Assembly: GCA_029863625.1 (NCBI GenBank)
Contig: JAOTUY010000020.1
Coordinates: forward strand, 1-46,016
Direction of reading: 5' to 3'
DNA: 46,016 nucleotides
Source: Acidimicrobiia bacterium
GTDB taxonomy: Bacteria > Actinomycetota > Acidimicrobiia > Spongiisociales > UBA4744
In this document: in pieces, positions 17,163-25,289 of the stretch
Numbering within the stretch: position 1 is the stretch's first letter
How the letters are laid out: each line of letters opens with the position of its first letter
Position numbers and translations under genes: made by a program
Notes under the pieces: model-generated
What the model was told of the DNA's origin: nothing
The model's input: the letters and a program-made list of their open reading frames with translations, nothing else
The model's database searches: none

Positions 17163-17294
17163 TCAGACAGGGTAGGAATCGCCGCACCAATCCGCGCCCT
17201 GGGCTGGCGGGGCGAGCCTCGTCCCCATCAACGGAATGGAGACGTCAAGCTCTTCGGTTTGCTCGGCCCCGGCCACGGAGCCCTCGTCACTCAT
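17163..17294 (-). CDS. Candidate 43-residue ORF coupled to the ABC permease
   Basis: An ATG at 17294 overlaps the permease stop codon (ATGA) and opens a 43-codon frame ending in TGA at 17163-17165. The peptide begins MSDEGSVAGAEQTEE, is acidic and has no membrane segment. The 4-nt overlap is the junction used by many real gene pairs in this window, so translational coupling is plausible. The coding signal itself is weak at this length and I recognise no homologue. Confidence 0.35.
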   Translation of the reverse strand: MSDEGSVAGAEQTEELDVSIPLMGTRLAPPAQGADWCGDSYPV

Positions 17295-18013
17295 TCCAGC
17301 ATCTTGCGTTTGAACAGGATGAGGGCCAGGGCGACGATCACCAGGGTGTAGCCAACAACCCAGTAGAAGTCGGTGGCAACGGCTGGGAATCCGACCCCAT
17401 CAATCATCACCGCTCGAGTCGCATCAAGAGCATGGGCGAAGGGAAGAGCGTTGCCGATGCTTTGGAACACGCCTCCGATCGCTTCCAGGTCCATCCAGGC
17501 TCCTCCGAAGATGGTCAAGAGAAGGACCACCGCATAGGCACCGGACAACGGCGCAAGTGGAAGGAGCGATCCCAGGATCATCCCCAATCCGATGTAGAAG
17601 ACCGCTGTCACAAATATGACGAGGAAGACCAGCCCAACACTTCCATCGACCTCCAGTCCAAGGAATGCCCCGATGGCAAAGAGCACGATGCCCTGGATGA
17701 TCGCCACAGACAGGTAGGGCAGGGAGTAGGCGGCAACGAAATCGCTCGCTCTCACCGGAGCCGTCAACAGCCGTGCAAAGAGGGCGCTCTCTCTATCCCG
17801 AGATAGCGTCATCGCGGCGCTGAACATCAGCATAACGAAGCCGAAGAGGACTATTCCGGGCGTTAGGGAGGTGGGTGTAAAGACTTCTTCGAACTCTCCG
17901 AAGGCCTGGAGTACGAGCAACAAGAGGACGGGAAGCCCGATCGTGATACCGAGGGACAACGGATCACGCCACACTTCCTTGAAGTTCCTCGTGGCCAACT
18001 CCAGGGATCTCAT
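17291..18013 (-). CDS. ABC-2 type transporter permease
   Basis: A 240-residue membrane protein with six predicted helices. It starts RSLELATRNFKEVWRDPLSLG, the usual N-terminal coupling helix of ABC-2 exporters. FGFVMLMFSAAMTLSRDRESALFARLLTAPV and LPFAHALDATRAVM are typical ABC-2 family blocks. It is the transmembrane half of an exporter and overlaps the ATPase gene by 4 nt. The substrate (lipid, drug or glycan) cannot be inferred. Confidence 0.88.
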   Translation of the reverse strand: MRSLELATRNFKEVWRDPLSLGITIGLPVLLLLVLQAFGEFEEVFTPTSLTPGIVLFGFVMLMFSAAMTLSRDRESALFARLLTAPVRASDFVAAYSLPYLSVAIIQGIVLFAIGAFLGLEVDGSVGLVFLVIFVTAVFYIGLGMILGSLLPLAPLSGAYAVVLLLTIFGGAWMDLEAIGGVFQSIGNALPFAHALDATRAVMIDGVGFPAVATDFYWVVGYTLVIVALALILFKRKMLE

Positions 18014-18954
18014 TCTCTCAACTGCTTTCCGGTGAGGTGCAGGAACACGTCGTCCAACGTAACCTGCTTCCTGTATGCGGATTGGATAGTGATTCCTCTG
18101 GGCCGCAGAACATCTTGTATGTCGTAGACACTCGCCTCTTCGCCCTCGATCTCAACCCCAGCCTCGATTGCCCGAACTACCGGGTAAAGCTGCCTCAAAG
18201 CCTCGATGGCCTCAGCAGTCAGGTTCTCGGCCTCGACGACCATCACCGGCGTATCAGAGATGCGGCCCTTCAACTCACCCGGCGTTCCCAGGGCGATGAT
18301 CTTGCCTTCATCGATGACGGCGACTCTGTCCGCCAGGGCGTCGGCTTCTTCCAGGTAGTGGGTTGTGAGCAGGACCGTTTTCTTGCCTCTGAGTGCTTCG
18401 ATGTGCTCCCAGATGGCTCTTCTCGACTGGGGGTCAAGACCAAGGGTGGGTTCGTCGAGAAACAGCACCTGAGGATCTGAGACCAAAGCCATGGCGATGC
18501 TGAGCCTTCGCTTCATCCCCCCTGAATACTTCTTCGCCCGGTCCTCGCCCCGCCCGGTCAGGCCCATCATCTCCAGGAGCTCCCCGGACTTCTTTCTCGC
18601 CGCTTGTTTCTCGATTCCGTGTAGGCCTGCCATCAGGCTCAGGTTCTCCCAGGCATTGAGACGCTCGGCGATGGCCGTCTCTTGTGGCGAGACGGCGATA
18701 ACCCGTTTCACCGAGAGTGGATCATCCTGTATGTCGTGGCCCATGATCGTGGCGGTACCGCCGGTCGGTCTGAGCAAGCAACACAGCATCTTGATCGTTG
18801 TGGTCTTGCCGGCGCCATTTGGTCCCAGAAGCGAGAACAGCTCTCCCGCCCCCACAGCCAGATCTACGCCGTCGACTGCGGTGAGGTCACCGTATGTTCT
18901 GGAGATGCCGAACGTCTGAACGGCAAATGCGTCGCTCTCGATCGCGGAGCTCAT
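18010..18954 (-). CDS. ABC transporter ATP-binding protein (DrrA-like)
   Basis: A 314-residue ATPase subunit. Walker A is GPNGAGKTTTI, the signature motif KKYSGGMKRRLSIAMAL, Walker B VLFLDEPTLGLDP, and the H-loop LLTTHYLEEAD. The C-terminal ~85 residues form the extra domain common to daunorubicin-resistance (DrrA-like) ATPases. It energises the adjacent permease. A perfect 16-bp palindrome lies about 64 bp upstream of its start and could be an operator. Confidence 0.9.
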   Translation of the reverse strand: MSSAIESDAFAVQTFGISRTYGDLTAVDGVDLAVGAGELFSLLGPNGAGKTTTIKMLCCLLRPTGGTATIMGHDIQDDPLSVKRVIAVSPQETAIAERLNAWENLSLMAGLHGIEKQAARKKSGELLEMMGLTGRGEDRAKKYSGGMKRRLSIAMALVSDPQVLFLDEPTLGLDPQSRRAIWEHIEALRGKKTVLLTTHYLEEADALADRVAVIDEGKIIALGTPGELKGRISDTPVMVVEAENLTAEAIEALRQLYPVVRAIEAGVEIEGEEASVYDIQDVLRPRGITIQSAYRKQVTLDDVFLHLTGKQLRE

Positions 18955-19017
18955 AGCTCTCCTGCGTGCGGTCCCCCCCTTCCTACCGGCCCGGTCCGGT
19001 CGCTGCTAGGGGCAATA

Positions 19018-19033
19018 GGCCTTTCGAAAGGCC
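19018..19033. promoter_or_regulatory. Perfect 16-bp palindrome upstream of the ABC operon
   Basis: GGCCTTTCGAAAGGCC is fully self-complementary and lies in the divergent spacer between the ABC ATPase and mutM. Length and symmetry fit a dimeric repressor site. A second near-palindrome (CGGCGGT-tc-ACCGCCG, 19110-19125) lies 77 bp further on. Confidence 0.4.
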
Positions 19034-19109
19034 CGTTGGGCCATCCTGGATCTGTAACGACTACCCGATCATCATCCTCGCGAGCGACAACTCCGCCCCA
19101 GCTGAGCGT

Positions 19110-19125
19110 CGGCGGTTCACCGCCG
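19110..19125. promoter_or_regulatory. Inverted repeat in the ABC-mutM spacer
   Basis: A 7-bp perfect stem, CGGCGGT and ACCGCCG, separated by TC. It could be an operator half-site pair or a short RNA hairpin. No regulator gene is nearby. Confidence 0.3.
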
Positions 19126-19210
19126 AAAACTGGTCCGGCACTTATCCAATAATGGGCAATGCGATCTGAATCCACGTCCTTCAGCCGATCGTCGATCTTC
19201 GCTGCGCAGC

Positions 19211-19216
19211 TACCCT
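19211..19216 (+). promoter_or_regulatory. Candidate -10 of leaderless mutM
   Basis: TACCCT ends 7 nt before ATG 19224, with no ribosome-binding site in between. Confidence 0.45.
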
Positions 19217-19223
19217 CCGCTCG

Positions 19224-20054
19224 ATGCCCGAGTTGCCCGAGGTTGAAACGGTTCGTCGGTCCCTGGCGCCGGCGCTGGAAGGCGCCCGGATCGTCTCGGT
19301 AGCGGTTCGCCACCCGCGCCTGGCGCGCCGCAACGAAAGCCCCGCGGATGTTGGAGACCGCTTGCTGGGCCGCCTGATTCATCGAATGGGTCGGATCGGC
19401 AAGTTCCTTCTGGCCGACATCGAAGGCGACCTCACCTGGGTCATGCATCTTGGTATGTCGGGCCGGATCGAACTGGCCCACCCGGACGAGTTGGAGAAGC
19501 CTCATACCCACGTGGTCATCACCACGGACCGCGAACAGGAGATGCGGATGGTCGATCCAAGGACCTTCGGGTTTGTGGCCGTCTACACGCCGGAGGAGCT
19601 AGCAGACTCCACCATCGCCGATCTAGGCCCCGACGCCCTCGACCATCTCCCCCGTTCTCCCGTCTGGGTACGACGACTGGCAGGCCGGAGGGTGGCCATC
19701 AAGACTCTGCTGCTCGACCAGAGGTTCGTCGCCGGACTCGGCAATATCTACGCAGACGAGGTACTCCATCGAGCTGGGATCCGTCCAGATCGTCCCGCCG
19801 GATCTCTGACCACCGAGGAGATCAAGCGACTCCGAGCTTTTGTGCACCCGATACTTCAGGCCGGGCTTCGTTGGGGAGGTACCAGCCTGTCCGACCTCAC
19901 TTATCTGCTCCCCGACGGCCGGGCGGGGGAGTACCTGCATCGACTTCGGGCATACGGTCGGGAGGGATTGCCTTGTTACCGGGACGGCACACCCATTGAG
20001 CGGACCGTTATTGGGGGCAGGAGTTCGTTCTGGTGCCCGCAGTGCCAGCAGTAA
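19224..20054 (+). CDS. mutM: Formamidopyrimidine-DNA glycosylase
   Basis: A 276-residue base-excision repair glycosylase/AP lyase for oxidised purines. MPELPEVETVRRSL supplies the catalytic Pro2 (N-terminal after Met removal) and Glu3. GRIGKF holds the conserved Lys, HLGMSGR the minor-groove loop, and GLGNIYADEVL the helix-two-turn-helix. The C-terminal zinc finger is odd: the ligand pattern reads Cys251-x2-Asp254-x16-Cys271-x2-Cys274, so the second Cys is Asp. The metal may still bind, or the finger may be metal-independent. Smc and acyP follow in the same direction. Confidence 0.93.
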   Translation: MPELPEVETVRRSLAPALEGARIVSVAVRHPRLARRNESPADVGDRLLGRLIHRMGRIGKFLLADIEGDLTWVMHLGMSGRIELAHPDELEKPHTHVVITTDREQEMRMVDPRTFGFVAVYTPEELADSTIADLGPDALDHLPRSPVWVRRLAGRRVAIKTLLLDQRFVAGLGNIYADEVLHRAGIRPDRPAGSLTTEEIKRLRAFVHPILQAGLRWGGTSLSDLTYLLPDGRAGEYLHRLRAYGREGLPCYRDGTPIERTVIGGRSSFWCPQCQQ

Positions 20055-20059
20055 TCGCC

Positions 20060-20323
20060 GTGAGCGCCATCGTGACCGGGCGGGTGCAAGGCGTCGGTTT
20101 CCGGTATGCAACGTTGAGAGAAGCTCAGCAGAGAGGGCTGACCGGGTGGGTCCGCAATCTCTCGGACGGTCGGGTTGAGGTTCTGGCCCTGGGACCGTCG
20201 GTGGCGGTCAACGACCTGGTGGCCTGGTTGGCCGAAGGGCCGAGGTTGGCGTCTGTGACCAACGTGGAGGTCATACCGGTGGAACCGGACCCTGGCCTCT
20301 CGACGTTTCAGGTGCGGTTCTAG
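20060..20323 (+). CDS. acyP: Acylphosphatase
   Basis: An 87-residue acylphosphatase that hydrolyses carboxyl-phosphate anhydrides. GRVQGVGFRYATL holds the catalytic Arg and phosphate loop. GWVRNLSDGRVEVLALG holds the catalytic Asn. GTG 20060 is preferred because it puts the usual short stretch before GRVQGVGF. GTGs at 20033 and 20042 would overlap the mutM end and no start has a clear ribosome-binding site. The mutM-acyP-smc order is common in actinobacteria. Confidence 0.88.
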   Translation: MSAIVTGRVQGVGFRYATLREAQQRGLTGWVRNLSDGRVEVLALGPSVAVNDLVAWLAEGPRLASVTNVEVIPVEPDPGLSTFQVRF

Positions 20324-20343
20324 GCACCCGCGCGGGGCTGTGA

Positions 20344-20349
20344 TAGCCT
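20344..20349 (+). promoter_or_regulatory. Candidate -10 of smc
   Basis: TAGCCT matches the hexamer found before the kinase at 42961 and the thiolase at 41626. It would give smc a leader of about 24 nt containing AAGG at 20367-20370. Confidence 0.3.
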
Positions 20350-20379
20350 CCTGACCGCGAAATAACAAGGTTGTGATTC

Positions 20380-23300
20380 GTGTTCTTGAAGTCTTTGAAA
20401 GTCGTTGGGTTCAAGTCGTTCGCCGACCGGACCAGGCTGGAGTTTGAGCCGGGTGTGACGGTAGTGGTCGGTCCAAATGGATCGGGCAAGTCGAACCTGG
20501 TCGACGCCATGGCCTGGGTTATGGGTACTCAATCGACTCGCAATCTGCGAACCGACAAAATGGAGGACGTCATTTTTGCCGGGACGGCCACCCGGCCTGC
20601 CCTGAGCCGCGCGGAAGTCACGCTGGTATTCGACAATGCCTCGCGGGCGTTGCCGCTCGACCTCGATGAGGTCGGCGTCACGCGACGGCTCTACCGCGAC
20701 GGGAGTAGCGACTATCAAATCAACGGGGTCGACTGCCGACTCTTGGATGTGCAGGAGCTGTTATCCGATAGTGGCGTCGGACGCCACCAGCATGTCATCG
20801 TGGGGCAGGGTCAACTCGACTCGATCTTGAGTGCCAAGCCCGAAGATCACCGGGCCGTTATCGAGGAAGCGGCCGGGATTCTCAAGCATCGGCTGCGCAA
20901 GGAGCGGGCGGTGCGCCGGATGGAGCGTACCGATGCTGATGTACTCCGCCTGCGCGACATCCTTCAGGAACTGAAGAGACAGATTCGGCCACTCCGTCGC
21001 CAGGCAAAGGCCGCCGAACGCTACGACTCCCTCAAGAGCGACCTGCGGGGGCTTCACCTCTATCTCGGTGGCGAAGAGCTCCGGCAGATTCGGAGCCGGA
21101 AGGAACTGGTCGGCTCTGAGGAAATCACCCAACGAGGCCGACTGACGGCCGCTGAAGGTGAGCGCGACCAACTCGATCTCCGGCTGGGGCCTATGGCCGA
21201 AGCGGCCGGCGATGCAGGGCGCGCCCTCGACCGGGATACGGCCGCCGCCGCGCGGCTCGAGACGACTATGGAACGTTTGCGCCGGATCGGGCAGGTCGCT
21301 CACGAGCGGCGAAAGTCGGCCGAGGCCAGGATGCAAGGTGCCGGCGAACGGCGCCGGGATCTCGAGGATGAGGCGCGTCAGCTGGAGATCGAGTTGGGCC
21401 AATCGGCGGACCAGGAGCGGCGCGCATCTCAAGAGTCCGACCGGGCCGAGCGGGCGATCCAGGGACTCGAAGATGAGGAACGCTCCCTGACCGAACAAGA
21501 GGGGCTGCCGATCGAAGGCGCCACGGCCGTTGTGAGAGGGAATCTCACCGCGCTCGAAGCGGTTGCGGACCGCGATGGGCGCGAGTCGCGTGATATCGGG
21601 CGCAGGCTCGAAGTTCTTCATGCACAGCTGGAGACGGAAGCTCGAGAAATCGAAGAGCTCCGCGACGAGATACGTCGCCTGGACATGGAAACGGAGACTG
21701 CGCAGCAACAGTACGACGCTGCGGCAGAGGTTCGCGCCACCGACCAGAAGAGCTGGCAGCAGGTGGAAGCGGACGCCGGCGAAGCGAGACTGGTGCTGGC
21801 TGCTGCCCGGGCCCGAGCTGAGGCGCTCGAGAACGCGGCAGCCGGGCTGACCGACCCCCGGGCCCGCGATCTCGCCGCGCAGCGCGCAGGTGTCCTCGGC
21901 ACGGTCGCAACCTTGCTCGACATTCCGGAGCGACTTGTTGCGGCGGTCGACGCGGCGCTTGGTCCGTGGAGCGACGCATTAGCCGTCGACTCCGCGGAGC
22001 ACGTTCTTGCGGCCGTTGCGGACCTCAAGGCCCATGGCTTGGGAGGCATTCCGCTGGTGGCCGGGCGGCCCTGCCGCGAGGGGGCTCCTGCCCGCTCTGT
22101 CGCCGCTTCCTGGGGAGTCGATGCGCTGGTTGATGTGCTCGGACCCAAAGCTGACGCCGACCTTGCGACGCTGCTGGTCGGCGATGTGATCGTCGCCGAA
22201 GGGTGGTCGGCCGCGTGGAAGATCGTCGATCTTCACCCCGAAATCAGGGCAGTGACGCCAGAAGGCGATCTGATCGACAGCTTCGGCGTGCGGGTCGCGC
22301 ACCCCGACGGTGCGAGCCCGGCCATGGTCGAGGCAGCCCTCGTCAGCCTTGAGGAGGCTGAACTCAGGCTCGCCCGGGCCGAGAGTCTCTTGACGGCCGG
22401 GACCCGGTCGTTCGATTCCTCGCGAGAAGACGAGCGGCGTGCCCTCGAAGCGCTCGAATCTATTGAGGCGCGTATCTCTGGTGCCACGGATGCGTTGGAT
22501 CGCCTGGAGCGGGGCCGGGCTGCAACGGAGGCTGAGATCGTCAGGCTGGACGACCGTCGCACTGCCCTGATCGAATCCGAAGCCGAACGGGAGACCCAGA
22601 TCGGGCAGCTGCGAGGGCGCCTCGCGGCACTTGAGGGAGAAGAAGCCGAACGCCAACGGGCGTGGGACGAACTCGCGACGAGACGCCAGTTGGTGGCTGG
22701 TAAGAAGGAAGAAGCGCGCAGGATCCGACAGGAGGCCGCGGCCGGGTACGGCGCGATCGTCGAGCGACGCCGGTTGCTCGAGCGCCGCCTGCGCGAGGTG
22801 CGGGGCGAGCTCCAGGACCAATCTGCACGACCGGTCGATCCGGCTCAAGTAGCGCATCTGGCCGGCGTCGAGGATGGATCCCGCCAGACGCTGGCGCTGG
22901 TGCGGGCGCACATTGAGGCTTTGCGAGACCGTCAGCGCGACCTGCGGCGAGAGGCGGGCGAAGCCGGGGTCAGATTATCGGAGGCTCGGACCCGTTTCGA
23001 AGAGGCGCGCAGTGTGATAGAGCGCAGCAAAGATCAGCTGTCCCGGTTGGCCCTCGAGGGGACCGAATTGCGGATGCGTGAGGAAGCCGTCGCTGAGCAA
23101 CTGCGTCGAGACGCCGATGCCACGGAGGCGGAAGCGATGGCTGCCGGTGCGCCGGAGATTGAAGGCGACGTCGAGCCACGTGAGCTTCTGGAGATCCTGC
23201 AGGCCGAACTGCGACGAATGGGCCCCATCAACCCACTGGCCGCCAACGAATATCGCGATTTGTCACAACGACACGACTTCCTGGAAGGGCAGCTCGAAGA

Positions 23301-23829
23301 CCTCGAGCAGTCGCGCTCCGACCTCCGCAAGGTCGTCAGAGCCCTCGACGACGAGATCGTGGAGGCATTCACTGCTGCCTTCGAGCAGGTATCCGGTCAC
23401 TTCGCAGACCAGTTCGCCGTGCTCTTCCCGGGCGGCCAGGGCCTGTTGCGCCTCACCGAACCTGATCAGCCGCTCACCACCGGTGTTGATATCGAGGCTC
23501 AACCCTTTGGAAAGAAAGTCAGTCGTTTGTCCCTGCTGTCGGGTGGCGAGAAGTCGCTGGCCGCCCTGGCGTTCCTGTTTGCAGTGTTCAAAGCGCGTCC
23601 CAGTCCCTTCTACGTCCTCGACGAGGTTGAGGCCGCTCTCGACGACACAAACCTTCGGCGGTTCCTCCGGCTGGTCGATCAGTTCCGCGGTTCGGCCCAG
23701 CTGGTTGTCGTTACGCACCAGCAACAGACCATGGAGGCGGCCGACGTGCTCTACGGCGTAACCATGGAACCGGGCGGCTCTTCTCAAGTCGTCGCGAAAC
23801 GGTTGACGACCATTTCGGTTGCCGTCTGA
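20380..23829 (+). CDS. smc: Chromosome segregation protein SMC
   Basis: A 1149-residue SMC ATPase of the condensin-like complex. The N-terminal head has GPNGSGKSN (Walker A, about residue 32). Long coiled coils flank a hinge near 500-650. The C-terminal head carries LSGGEKSLAALAFLFAV (signature, near 1053) and FYVLDEVEAALDD (Walker B, near 1077), then QFRGSAQLVVVTHQ. The protein is intact and of normal length. A GTG start with AAGG upstream is used. Its partners ScpA and ScpB are not in this window. Confidence 0.96.
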   Translation: MFLKSLKVVGFKSFADRTRLEFEPGVTVVVGPNGSGKSNLVDAMAWVMGTQSTRNLRTDKMEDVIFAGTATRPALSRAEVTLVFDNASRALPLDLDEVGVTRRLYRDGSSDYQINGVDCRLLDVQELLSDSGVGRHQHVIVGQGQLDSILSAKPEDHRAVIEEAAGILKHRLRKERAVRRMERTDADVLRLRDILQELKRQIRPLRRQAKAAERYDSLKSDLRGLHLYLGGEELRQIRSRKELVGSEEITQRGRLTAAEGERDQLDLRLGPMAEAAGDAGRALDRDTAAAARLETTMERLRRIGQVAHERRKSAEARMQGAGERRRDLEDEARQLEIELGQSADQERRASQESDRAERAIQGLEDEERSLTEQEGLPIEGATAVVRGNLTALEAVADRDGRESRDIGRRLEVLHAQLETEAREIEELRDEIRRLDMETETAQQQYDAAAEVRATDQKSWQQVEADAGEARLVLAAARARAEALENAAAGLTDPRARDLAAQRAGVLGTVATLLDIPERLVAAVDAALGPWSDALAVDSAEHVLAAVADLKAHGLGGIPLVAGRPCREGAPARSVAASWGVDALVDVLGPKADADLATLLVGDVIVAEGWSAAWKIVDLHPEIRAVTPEGDLIDSFGVRVAHPDGASPAMVEAALVSLEEAELRLARAESLLTAGTRSFDSSREDERRALEALESIEARISGATDALDRLERGRAATEAEIVRLDDRRTALIESEAERETQIGQLRGRLAALEGEEAERQRAWDELATRRQLVAGKKEEARRIRQEAAAGYGAIVERRRLLERRLREVRGELQDQSARPVDPAQVAHLAGVEDGSRQTLALVRAHIEALRDRQRDLRREAGEAGVRLSEARTRFEEARSVIERSKDQLSRLALEGTELRMREEAVAEQLRRDADATEAEAMAAGAPEIEGDVEPRELLEILQAELRRMGPINPLAANEYRDLSQRHDFLEGQLEDLEQSRSDLRKVVRALDDEIVEAFTAAFEQVSGHFADQFAVLFPGGQGLLRLTEPDQPLTTGVDIEAQPFGKKVSRLSLLSGGEKSLAALAFLFAVFKARPSPFYVLDEVEAALDDTNLRRFLRLVDQFRGSAQLVVVTHQQQTMEAADVLYGVTMEPGGSSQVVAKRLTTISVAV

Positions 23830-23847
23830 GAACTCCTTTCCTGACCG

Positions 23848-23853
23848 TACAAT
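23848..23853 (+). promoter_or_regulatory. Candidate -10 of ftsY
   Basis: TACAAT lies 27 nt before ATG 23881. Transcription from about 23860 would leave a leader of about 20 nt with GAGG at 23872-23875. Confidence 0.4.
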
Positions 23854-23880
23854 TGCGTCGAGATTCTGCGTGAGGTGCCG

Positions 23881-24882
23881 ATGGATCCGATCTTCTACGT
23901 CCTGATAGCGCTGACGGTCGTTCTCGTCGTTATCGCACTCACGGTGCGGTCCCGTCGTGCACCTGCCGAATCACCGCCACCTGCCACGATCGTTCAGAAA
24001 CCCACATTGGCGGCCCGCCTTGCCAAGACGCGTGAAGCGCTGGGTGGGCGGCTTCGCTCGCTATTCGCCGGCTCGATGGACGCGGCGTTTTGGGACGGGC
24101 TCGAGGAAGCCCTGATCGCGGCCGATGTGGGTGTCACGGCCAGCACTGAGGTGGTTGGTCGGGTGCGAGAGGGTAACCCTGCGGATACCAACGAGGCCCG
24201 GCAGGCCCTCCGCGCCGAGCTACTCAACGTCCTCGATCGGGGGGGTCGGGCGCTATCGCTCGAGCGTCGTCCGGCGGTCGTGATCGTGGTCGGCGTCAAC
24301 GGGACCGGCAAGACGACCAGTATTGCCAAGTTGGCAAACCATATGAAAGCTCGTGGACTGGAGCCTCTGCTGGGAGCGGCAGATACCTTCCGCGCCGCCG
24401 CCGATCAACAATTGCGAACCTGGGCTGATCGAGTCGGCGTCGAGGTCGTTGGTGGTCAAGCAGGAGCCGACCCGGCGTCGGTGGCATTTGATGCGTACCA
24501 GGCAGGCCGGGCCCGTGGTCGCGACGTTGTGATTATTGACACCGCCGGGCGGCTCCACTCCAAGACCAATCTGATGGATGAGCTGGGCAAGCTGGTTCGT
24601 GTAGTGGGCCGTGAAGCCGAACACATCGACGAGGTGCTTTTGGTGCTCGATGCGACCACCGGACAAAATGGAATCGCTCAAGTTCGGCAGTTCACCAAGG
24701 CGGTCGGTGTGACGGGTATTGTGCTCACCAAATTGGACGGTACCGCTCGAGGCGGGGTGGCCATCGCCGTGGAGCGAGAGTTGGGAACACCGGTCAAGTT
24801 CATTGGCATCGGCGAAGGCATGGACGATCTCATCCCCTTCGAGCCGGAAGCTTTTGTCGACGCGCTTCTGGAGGACTCATGA
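23881..24882 (+). CDS. ftsY: Signal recognition particle receptor FtsY
   Basis: A 333-residue SRP-receptor GTPase. A single N-terminal hydrophobic helix (about 3-22) followed by a basic linker gives the membrane-anchored form usual in actinobacteria. The NG domain shows GVNGTGKTTSIAKLA (G1), DTFRAAADQQL, DTAGRLH (G3) and TKLDGTARGG (G4). It docks Ffh-ribosome complexes at the membrane; ffh is encoded about 9 kb downstream. ATG 23881 is chosen over GTG 23875 because GAGG is correctly spaced. The stop overlaps cdd. Confidence 0.95.
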   Translation: MDPIFYVLIALTVVLVVIALTVRSRRAPAESPPPATIVQKPTLAARLAKTREALGGRLRSLFAGSMDAAFWDGLEEALIAADVGVTASTEVVGRVREGNPADTNEARQALRAELLNVLDRGGRALSLERRPAVVIVVGVNGTGKTTSIAKLANHMKARGLEPLLGAADTFRAAADQQLRTWADRVGVEVVGGQAGADPASVAFDAYQAGRARGRDVVIIDTAGRLHSKTNLMDELGKLVRVVGREAEHIDEVLLVLDATTGQNGIAQVRQFTKAVGVTGIVLTKLDGTARGGVAIAVERELGTPVKFIGIGEGMDDLIPFEPEAFVDALLEDS

Positions 24883-25274
24883 CGTATTCAGCCGAGGAAT
24901 TGCTCGAAGCAGCTCGCAGGGTTGCCGAAAACGCCTATGCGCCGTATTCAGACTTCCGGGTGGGAGCAGTCGCGGTTGGCGATGACGGCAACCTCTACCC
25001 GGGAGTGAATGTAGAGAACGCGGCGTATCCATCGGGTGTGTGCGCTGAGGCAAGCGCCATCTCGGCGGCGGCCACGGCGGGCGTCAGGAGAATTGACGTG
25101 GTCGCCGTGGCGTGCATCGATGCGACCCGGGAGGACCAGTCTTATCCGTGCGGTCAGTGCCGGCAGCGCCTCAACGAATTCCGCGTTGACACGGTCATTG
25201 TGGCCGGACTTGATGGCCGGCCAAGAATCCATTCCCTCGAGGAACTGCTGCCGTTCGGTTTCCGGTTGGACTAG
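24879..25274 (+). CDS. cdd: Cytidine deaminase
   Basis: A 131-residue homotetrameric-type cytidine deaminase of pyrimidine salvage. YAPYSDFRVGAV begins the fold. VENAAYPSGVCAEASAI holds the catalytic Cys-Ala-Glu and PCGQCRQRLNEF the two other zinc cysteines. It produces uridine and deoxyuridine, which the deoA and upp products encoded on the other strand can use. The start overlaps ftsY by 4 nt. It is convergent with etfA, 15 bp away. Confidence 0.94.
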   Translation: MTYSAEELLEAARRVAENAYAPYSDFRVGAVAVGDDGNLYPGVNVENAAYPSGVCAEASAISAAATAGVRRIDVVAVACIDATREDQSYPCGQCRQRLNEFRVDTVIVAGLDGRPRIHSLEELLPFGFRLD

Positions 25275-25289
25275 CCCCTCTGGACGGTC

